Under the pieces are notes generated by a model. It had not been told where the DNA came from, ran no database searches, and saw nothing but the letters and a program-made list of their open reading frames with translations. Below, in pieces: positions 1 to 3,568 of a DNA stretch of 7,743 nucleotides; position 1 is the first letter of the stretch; every line of letters begins with the position of its first letter. Both the position numbers and the translations under genes were made by a program. This DNA comes from Desulfobulbaceae bacterium (GTDB taxonomy: Bacteria > Desulfobacterota > Desulfobulbia > Desulfobulbales > Desulfobulbaceae): positions 1-7,743 of the forward strand of contig DAOVTM010000189.1 of the NCBI GenBank assembly GCA_030633145.1, in the 5' to 3' direction.

Positions 1-16
1 CACATAAAAAGAACAT

Positions 17-54
17 AAAAAAAAAGGCGTTTCAAGTTATCAGCCTGAAACGCC
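17..54 (-). terminator. Relic copy of the tRNA-His rho-independent terminator
   Basis: Read on the minus strand, a 9-bp stem (46-54 with 26-34) is followed by nine T residues (complement of A17-25). Both stem arms are identical to those of the terminator behind the intact tRNA-His at 2588-2625, while the loop differs at four positions. It lies downstream of the truncated tRNA copy and may still stop minus-strand transcription leaving the island. Confidence 0.7.
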
Positions 55-65
55 CTGATATTTCA

Positions 66-89
66 TGGTGTGAGCGATGGGACTCGAAC
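66..89 (-). pseudogene. Truncated 3' end of tRNA-His (distal attachment-site copy)
   Basis: On the minus strand this holds the 3' half of a T-arm, the acceptor strand CGCTCAC and an encoded CCA. It is identical to tRNA-His at 2641-2660 over 20 bp. The match ends at 90, inside the T-arm region, and no anticodon or D-arm follows. The discriminator base reads A instead of the C required for histidine identity, as expected for an unselected copy. It is interpreted as the distal att half-site of the integrated element. Confidence 0.75.
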
Positions 90-245
90 TCTTTTTCTTG
101 CCATTTCTTTATTTTTCCCTAAACGGCTTTTTATATCATATTTTTTTGTTGTTACAATATATTTCATCAATAAATCTTTTTTATTTTTTCTTAAAATACC
201 CTAAACATCATAAAAGTATGTGGGTATTATGGAGGTGAATTGGAG

Positions 246-379
246 TTAGGGAGATGGAAAAATATAACTATCCAATTAAACATGAGGTAGTCATATCGTA
301 GGTTGGTCTGAACACAGCGAAGCCCAACCTTACCAAACCCAAGTCAGCTTGGATGATTTAAATTTTTCATCTCCCTTAA
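246..379. repeat. Short inverted-repeat element enclosing a REP-like hairpin
   Basis: The left arm near 246-262 (TTAGGGAGATGGAAAAA) and the right arm near 361-379 (complement TTAAGGGAGATGAAAAATT) match in opposite orientation over about 17 bp with two small indels. The enclosed ~95 bp contain the hairpin at 298-333. The layout, small with terminal inverted repeats and no coding sequence, resembles a MITE-like element, but no target-site duplication can be assigned. Confidence 0.4.
298..333. repeat. REP-like hairpin (GGTTGG ... CCAACC)
   Basis: GTAGGTTGG (298-306) pairs with CCAACCTTAC (324-333) with one bulged base, enclosing about 17 nt. Hairpins of the form GTAGGTTGG...CCCAACC are common dispersed intergenic palindromes in proteobacterial-type genomes (recalled, not searched). 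Only one copy is seen here. Confidence 0.45.
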
Positions 380-382
380 GTT

Positions 383-1115
383 ATGAAACGGGAAAAAACC
401 AATAGGCCTGGAGTCCATTTTTCAGAGCATAAAACCGAAATTATCACGGCAAGTCTGACAAAAATTTCTACATACGATTTTATAACAAGATTACCGGAAA
501 ATATCACGCAGAATCTGTTGGTTGGTGTAGCGAACTAATGAACGCTCAAAAAGCATCTGAATTGCGGTCGGAATTCGTTAGAAATATTGGAGAAGGAAAA
601 AAAACGCAATTCATGCAAAAAAAAGGAACTTGAAGAATTTGAGCGTATCAACATAACCTTGGACACCATAGCACAAGAATATATTGCCGGGCTTTTCCCT
701 TCTACGCAAAAAGCCAACACCTCAAGATACAACACCTATATCAAGCAGCAATTCGGCACCAACTTTAGCCGAGACATTTCCGCACTACTCTCGTTCCTAC
801 GCTCCAGGTAAGCGAGCCTGCGAGACTCCGTCTGTGGGAACGTAACCCGGACGATCCTGCGTCCTGATGAGACCGCTGGAGTGGTCATTCAAGGTTCCCA
901 CAGACGGAGTCTCGCAGGTTCGCTTACCTGGAGCATGGGAACCAGGGAGTGAGATAGATTATCTGTTTGAAGTTACGGTTTGTCTCGCCTTAAGTTGGTA
1001 GCCTGAAATTAGTAACATGAAATGGGGAGATCTGGATTTTAGAAACGGAATTATCACCTTACCGGAAACAAAGTCAAGTTGAGCAAAAATTATCAGTTTG
1101 ACCTCTGCAGAATGA
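383..1115 (+). pseudogene. Tyrosine recombinase (phage-type integrase) pseudogene
   Basis: This is a decayed integrase, reconstructed from three frames. It opens at ATG 383 with a segment containing RPGVHFSEHKT. It shifts near 435 into a frame reading FYIRFYNKITGKYHAESVGW and then NAQKASELRSEFVRNI up to a TGA at 631, and shifts again near the A-run at 617-624 into LDTIAQEYIAGLF...SRYNTYIKQQFG (about 650-770). These match the N-terminal arm-binding and SAM-like core-binding parts of island integrases. A palindromic element at 783-952 then interrupts it. After this, 975-1115 resumes with LAL..PEISNMKWGDLDF and NGIITLPETKS, the start of the catalytic domain, with stops at 999 and 1080. The GxRRGE segment carrying the first catalytic Arg is missing, and no downstream HxxR or Tyr region remains. 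It cannot encode an active enzyme. It presumably once mobilised the island at tRNA-His. Confidence 0.85.
783..952. mobile_element. Long-armed palindromic element (REPIN/MITE-like)
   Basis: The arms 801-840 and 895-934 are reverse complements over 40 bp with a single difference (c816 against t920). The similarity continues outward with mismatches to roughly 783 and 952, through GTTCC-A-GCTCC-type sequence. The 54-bp centre (841-894) holds two small hairpins, GACG/CGTC (850-853 with 860-863) and GACC/GGTC (871-874 with 883-886). There is no coding sequence. The GTTCCYAYGCTCC ends resemble a family of dispersed REP palindromes with cores like CGCTCCAGCG (recalled, not searched). It lies inside the integrase pseudogene, separating its core-binding and catalytic portions, so it is likely a non-autonomous insertion. 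A decayed arm may also occur at 5258-5287. Confidence 0.75.
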
Positions 1116-1162
1116 TAAACATTAATATGTTTAGCTTGACAGAGGGTATCAATTGATACTAT
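1116..1162 (+). promoter_or_regulatory. Toxin-antitoxin promoter with two palindromic operator candidates
   Basis: A consensus -35 TTGACA lies at 1136-1141, with -10 candidates TACTAT (1157-1162, 15-bp spacer) or TATTAA (1160-1165, 18-bp spacer). Between them is a perfect 14-bp palindrome, GTATCAATTGATAC (1146-1159). Just upstream of the -35 is a second dyad, TAAACAT-TAAT-ATGTTTA (1116-1133). Their centres are 28 bp apart. Repressor binding to the inner palindrome would block RNA polymerase, the expected autoregulation by the HTH antitoxin encoded downstream. The sites differ from the E. coli MqsA operator AACCT-N3-AGGTT. Binding is inferred. Confidence 0.6.
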
Positions 1163-1172
1163 TAATGTTGTC

Positions 1173-1529
1173 ATGAACAGACCTTCCCACAAAGAACTCT
1201 CCAGCAAAATAAAACAAGCAAAGGCCGCAGTTGAGAATGGAAATATCCACCTTCTCAATTTGCCGGTGATATTGGCTGATGCTGATGAGCTGGGCTATTT
1301 AATTGATGAGCAGTTGGAATGTTTACTTCTGGAGCTTCTGGACGGGTCAAGCCAGGATAACTATACGGGTGGCAGGCCGCCGCAGAAGTCTTACCAGCAA
1401 GTTGTGCAGGGTGCTGATCTATTCGCCTTTGTTGTTGAAGCACCTTCCCTGAATGGGGCTGTATATTATAAATTTTCAATTGTAGAAGGTTCTTTTTACC
1501 TTGTCTCTTTGCACAGAGATCGTAAATAA
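1173..1529 (+). CDS. MqsR-like toxin of a type II toxin-antitoxin pair
   Basis: 118 residues, probably an mRNA-cleaving toxin of the MqsR type (RelE-like fold). Comparison by eye with E. coli MqsR, from memory, shows the same length class and order of landmarks: an N-terminal helix (KIKQAKAAVENGNI), an ADELG motif at 37-41 against NADELG, a KS pair at 72-73 matching catalytic Lys56-Ser57, and VYYK at 97-100 matching VYLK, so Tyr98 would be Tyr81. It ends with FYLVSLHRD against LIVSFKEK. The second catalytic Gln (Gln68 in MqsR) has no clear equivalent, and Lys96 aligns with His114, so the active site is modified. The ATG at 1173 is the first in-frame start and agrees with MqsR; there is no Shine-Dalgarno, and the promoter lies so close that the mRNA may be nearly leaderless. 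The antitoxin follows after 15 bp, keeping the toxin-first order of mqsRA. Cellular targets are unknown. Confidence 0.62.
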   Translation: MNRPSHKELSSKIKQAKAAVENGNIHLLNLPVILADADELGYLIDEQLECLLLELLDGSSQDNYTGGRPPQKSYQQVVQGADLFAFVVEAPSLNGAVYYKFSIVEGSFYLVSLHRDRK

Positions 1530-1544
1530 TGGAGGGCAATAAAA

Positions 1545-2363
1545 ATGAACGAACAAATGCATAATTGCCCAAACGGGCACGGCTTCATGGAGTTGACGGA
1601 ATACGAGCAGCAGGTGACCTTTCGTGGGATTGATTTAACATGTAAAGGTACTCAGTACGCCTGTAAAACCTGTGGATTGCTAACAGCATCCATCAAGCAG
1701 GCAGGAGCAATGCAACGGGCAATAGCCGATCATTACCGGGCAAAAAAAGGTCTTATGACCGGACAGGAGATCAAGATCAAGCGCAAGGAACTGGACATGA
1801 CCCAAAAGTCCCTTGCAGATGCCATGAGCGTTGGTATTGCCAGTATCAAAAGGTGGGAAGGCGGGATCGTCCAAACCCCGGGCATGGACAAGTTGCTACG
1901 TCAGGCATTCTGGCCTAATGAACGAGAAATCACTGTTTCCGGGAATCGACCATTTTCCATTGAAAGAATCAAGTTGGTTCTTATGGAATTTGACACGCTT
2001 TATCACCATAATGTACTCAAGGATGGCGACAAGCTGTTATACAGTGCAAAGCTTTTGTGGTATGCCGATATGGCAGCGCACAGGGAGCTTGGTAGAAGTA
2101 TGACCGGTGCCACCTATGCGGCATTAGCAATGGGTTCGCAATTGAACAATTACACTGAGCTTGCCCCAGATATCCTGCATAGCGATGAACGAAAAGCAGA
2201 ACCATTGACCCCAGAGGAAAAAAGGATAATCAGGCGTATATACGATAAATTTCCACAGGAAAAAGATGCGTTTCATGCTTCGCACCGAGAAGCTATCTGG
2301 ATAAAAAGAAGTATAGGGGAGATAATCCCCTACGCAGATTCTTCCGAATTGCAAGAATTGTAG
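1545..2363 (+). CDS. Antitoxin: MqsA-like zinc finger + HTH + Panacea (DUF4065/SocA) domain
   Basis: 272 residues in three parts. Residues 1-60 form an MqsA/YgiT-type zinc finger with ligands C8, H12, C40 and C43; VTFRGIDLTCKG parallels MqsA YTFRGRKTVLKG. Residues 70-122 are an XRE/Cro-type HTH (GQEIKIKRKELDMTQKSLAD, then SIKRWEGG), where R103 matches the DNA-contacting Arg of MqsA but its Asn partner is Ala99. Residues about 136-260 are a Panacea/SocA (DUF4065) domain: LLYSAKLLWYADMAAHREL, GRSMTGATYAALAMG, then a helical tail. E. coli MqsA stops after the HTH, at 131 residues. Panacea is known as a promiscuous toxin-neutralising domain, so it likely binds the upstream toxin while the HTH represses the operon at 1116-1162. 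An unmistakable GGAGG (1531-1535) sits 9 nt before the ATG, a stronger ribosome site than the toxin's, favouring antitoxin excess. Intact, unlike the surrounding island genes. Confidence 0.8.
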   Translation: MNEQMHNCPNGHGFMELTEYEQQVTFRGIDLTCKGTQYACKTCGLLTASIKQAGAMQRAIADHYRAKKGLMTGQEIKIKRKELDMTQKSLADAMSVGIASIKRWEGGIVQTPGMDKLLRQAFWPNEREITVSGNRPFSIERIKLVLMEFDTLYHHNVLKDGDKLLYSAKLLWYADMAAHRELGRSMTGATYAALAMGSQLNNYTELAPDILHSDERKAEPLTPEEKRIIRRIYDKFPQEKDAFHASHREAIWIKRSIGEIIPYADSSELQEL

Positions 2364-2366
2364 ATC

Positions 2367-2471
2367 ATGAATACGCTATGGCGGGTAAAATGTTATCCGG
2401 GAATACCTGAATATGATGCTTATAGACTTGACATGATGAATAAAGAGAAGATAAAAAATAAATGGCAATGA
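2367..2471 (+). CDS. Possible 34-residue ORF directly behind the antitoxin
   Basis: The frame begins with ATG 3 nt after the antitoxin stop and ends with TGA at 2469-2471. It starts MNTLWRVKCYPGIPEYD and ends in a lysine-rich tail. There is no convincing Shine-Dalgarno, so it would rely on translational coupling. I recognise no family. It could be a genuine small third gene of the operon, a remnant of deleted island cargo, or chance. The sequence between it and the terminator (2472-2587) shows nothing coding, only an 8-bp inverted repeat TTTACTGC/GCAGTAAA (2509-2516, 2550-2557). Confidence 0.2.
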   Translation: MNTLWRVKCYPGIPEYDAYRLDMMNKEKIKNKWQ

Positions 2472-2587
2472 GTACCAAGCGGCTTAGGCTTACTGCGGCT
2501 TTTCCTTCTTTACTGCATACCTTGCCTTTATGCTGGTGAATTTCACAACGCAGTAAAAAAATATGGGTTATTATGTGGTGGAGCGGA

Positions 2588-2625
2588 AATAAAAAAGGCG
2601 TTTCAAGCAAAAAGCCTGAAACGCC
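2588..2625 (-). terminator. Rho-independent terminator of tRNA-His
   Basis: On the minus strand, 12 nt after the encoded CCA, GGCGTTTCA (complement of 2617-2625) pairs with TGAAACGCC (complement of 2597-2605), with two further inner G-C pairs, followed by TTTTTTATT (complement of 2588-2596). Read on the plus strand the same stem is followed only by TTAAAATT, so it may weakly stop read-through from the convergent toxin-antitoxin operon as well. Confidence 0.85.
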
Positions 2626-2660
2626 TTAAAATTCCATGGGGTGAGCGATGGGACTCGAAC
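2588..2660 (-). repeat. tRNA-proximal attachment-site copy (direct repeat of 17-89)
   Basis: This spans the terminator and the 3' end of tRNA-His. It aligns without gaps to 17-89, with 10 mismatches in 73. Four mismatches are in the terminator loop, five lie between terminator and tRNA (one of these at the discriminator), and one is in the T-tract. The terminator stems and the 20-bp tRNA core are identical. Confidence 0.72.
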
Positions 2661-2714
2661 CCACGACCACCGAGACCACAACCCGGAGCTACCACCAGCT
2701 GAGCTACGCTCACC
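2637..2714 (-). tRNA. trnH: tRNA-His (anticodon GTG)
   Basis: It folds as a complete tRNA: a seven-pair acceptor stem GTGAGCG/CGCTCAC, the extra G at -1 opposite C73 that marks histidine tRNAs, an anticodon arm CCGGG-TTGTGGT-CTCGG with GTG, a T-arm GTGGG-TTCGAGT-CCCAT, and an encoded CCA. The D-stem has three pairs plus a C-T mismatch at position 13-22. The 3' half served as attachment site for the element to its left and remains functional. It has its own promoter at 2727-2755 and terminator at 2588-2625, so it is a single-gene unit. The coordinates include G-1 and CCA. Confidence 0.95.
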
Positions 2715-2726
2715 ATGTTGGTGATA

Positions 2727-2755
2727 TATATACACCCTTGAAACAGTTTATGCAA
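2727..2755 (-). promoter_or_regulatory. Promoter of tRNA-His
   Basis: On the minus strand, -35 TTGCAT (2755-2750) and -10 TATATA (2732-2727) are separated by exactly 17 bp. The -10 ends 12 nt before the tRNA 5' end, giving a leader of a few nucleotides. A 6-bp inverted repeat CCCTTG/CAAGGG (2735-2740, 2753-2758) overlaps the -35 and could also act as a weak stop for the upstream zinc-ribbon gene. Confidence 0.65.
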
Positions 2756-2785
2756 GGGTAAAGAGCAAAGAAATTAAGCAGCAAT

Positions 2786-3439
2786 TTATTTGAGTTCTGT
2801 CCGGCAATGTTTGCAGACCTTGGCTCGACTCTTGATCAATTCTGCGCAAAAGGGGCATTCCCGCAGGAAATGGGCGGCCAGAATTTTAGTAATGGCCATA
2901 TTTATATCCTGCTCAATATGGTTGTTGCCGTACTCCTGGTTGCGTAACGATTCTATACAGTTGATATCGTTTAAAGGTACAAGCAGTGCAGCTGCTCGTT
3001 TACGCCCTTCTGGTGCGGCTGCGTTGTCTGTGAGCAGGGCGAGTACCGGTTCCAGATTGTTCTCCTCAAGACAGGTGTCAAGGGCGGCAGTGGCCACTTT
3101 CTCAGCCTGATATCTGGCGTTTTGTTTTTTTAAGGCTTCCACGTCCACGATACTGCCGGTATAGGCACTCTGTCCCGCCACCATCATGTTGTAGGTTTCT
3201 TTACTGCCCGGAATTTCCATGTGGCGGTAGGAACCCACATGACCATATTGAACATCAACAAAATCCCAGCCATTGACATAGAGGGTACATTCATTATTTA
3301 AGCAGATAAAGAGATATTCCGATCCCCAGCCCAACCCGTCGCCGACGTGCATGGGGGGCGCATGGCAGAGGGTCAGCTGATCCTTGCAGTGAGGGCAGGC
3401 TGGTTTGTTTTCAAGGTAGCGAAGTGCGGCTTCAAGCAT
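2786..3439 (-). CDS. Protein with zinc ribbons at both ends, function unknown
   Basis: 217 residues, no recognised named family. The N-terminal segment (about 13-60) has two cysteine knuckles, C15-P-H-C18 and C46...C51, around a glycine-rich, aromatic stretch, consistent with a zinc ribbon. The C-terminal 23 residues form a second, compact ribbon: C195-P-F-C198 and C209-K-H-C212 in the pattern CPFCAELIK...CKHC, common in small treble-clef or double-zinc-ribbon tails. Between them, about 100-190 is predicted helical and alanine/leucine-rich, vaguely like HEAT repeats, with LEPVLALLTDNAAAPEGRKR resembling one turn. No signal peptide or membrane segment is seen, so it is probably cytoplasmic. 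The start is supported by GGAG seven bases before the ATG. It lies 129 bp downstream of the tyrA fusion on the same strand, with its own promoter candidate, so functional linkage is uncertain. An adaptor role binding nucleic acid or protein is possible but unproven. Confidence 0.8.
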   Translation of the reverse strand: MLEAALRYLENKPACPHCKDQLTLCHAPPMHVGDGLGWGSEYLFICLNNECTLYVNGWDFVDVQYGHVGSYRHMEIPGSKETYNMMVAGQSAYTGSIVDVEALKKQNARYQAEKVATAALDTCLEENNLEPVLALLTDNAAAPEGRKRAAALLVPLNDINCIESLRNQEYGNNHIEQDINMAITKILAAHFLRECPFCAELIKSRAKVCKHCRTELK

Positions 3440-3477
3440 GGTGTAACTCCTGAATATATAAAGTTAAAAAAATAATA

Positions 3478-3507
3478 TCAATAGAATTTTTCAAATGACA
3501 GTGTCAA
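3478..3507 (-). promoter_or_regulatory. Candidate promoter of the zinc-ribbon gene
   Basis: On the minus strand a consensus -35 TTGACA (3507-3502) is followed after 18 bp by TATTGA (3483-3478) as a possible -10. The -35 overlaps a perfect 5-1-5 dyad, TGACA-C-TGTCA (3496-3506), which could be an operator. The leader to the ATG at 3439 would be about 30 nt and contains the GGAG ribosome site. Confidence 0.4.
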
Positions 3508-3568
3508 TAAACTAACCACGAACTAGACCATGGTCAACCATGTTTCGCTCAGGGAGCTGGTTACGCCC

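Larger units (their letters stand above)
90..382. other. AT-rich non-coding end of the remnant island
   Basis: No convincing gene is present. The segment holds long T and A tracts; two copies of CCCTAAAC (117-124 and 199-206), which could be recombinase arm sites; an inverted repeat ATACCC/GGGTAT (196-201 and 222-227); a REP-like hairpin at 298-333; and a wider inverted repeat whose arms lie near 246-262 and 361-379. A 15-codon frame from ATG 254 ends at 301 and is not considered a gene. Confidence 0.5.
17..2660. mobile_element. Remnant integrative element at the tRNA-His 3' end
   Basis: The segment is bounded by direct copies of the tRNA-His 3' end plus its terminator (17-89 and 2588-2660; 63 of 73 positions identical by hand alignment, no gaps, with a perfect 20-bp core at 70-89 and 2641-2660). 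This is the classical footprint of tyrosine-recombinase integration into a tRNA gene: the whole tRNA is kept at one end and a 3' fragment is left at the other. Inside are a ruined tyrosine recombinase and an intact toxin-antitoxin pair. The exact crossover cannot be placed within the repeat. Inference: an old island that lost mobility and most cargo, with the TA pair retained. A tandem tRNA duplication followed by decay is a less likely alternative, because it would not explain the integrase relic. Confidence 0.72.

Noticed and set aside
254..301. 15-codon frame after GGAG-like sequences in the island end
   Set aside because: Very short, interrupted by the REP-like hairpin, no similarity to anything known to me.
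783..952. Palindromic repeats considered as a CRISPR array or an intrinsic terminator
   Set aside because: Only one inverted pair exists, not a series of direct repeats with spacers; the stem is far too long and lacks a T-tract.
2509..2557. Inverted repeat TTTACTGC/GCAGTAAA followed by A residues, considered as terminator for the toxin-antitoxin operon
   Set aside because: The loop of 33 nt is too long and a T-tract is missing on the plus strand; the tRNA terminator stem nearby is a better, though weak, stop.
3526..3535. Perfect palindrome GACCATGGTC between the tyrA fusion and the zinc-ribbon gene
   Set aside because: Short, no T-tract for termination, and not placed relative to a promoter so as to suggest an operator; 10-bp palindromes are expected by chance.
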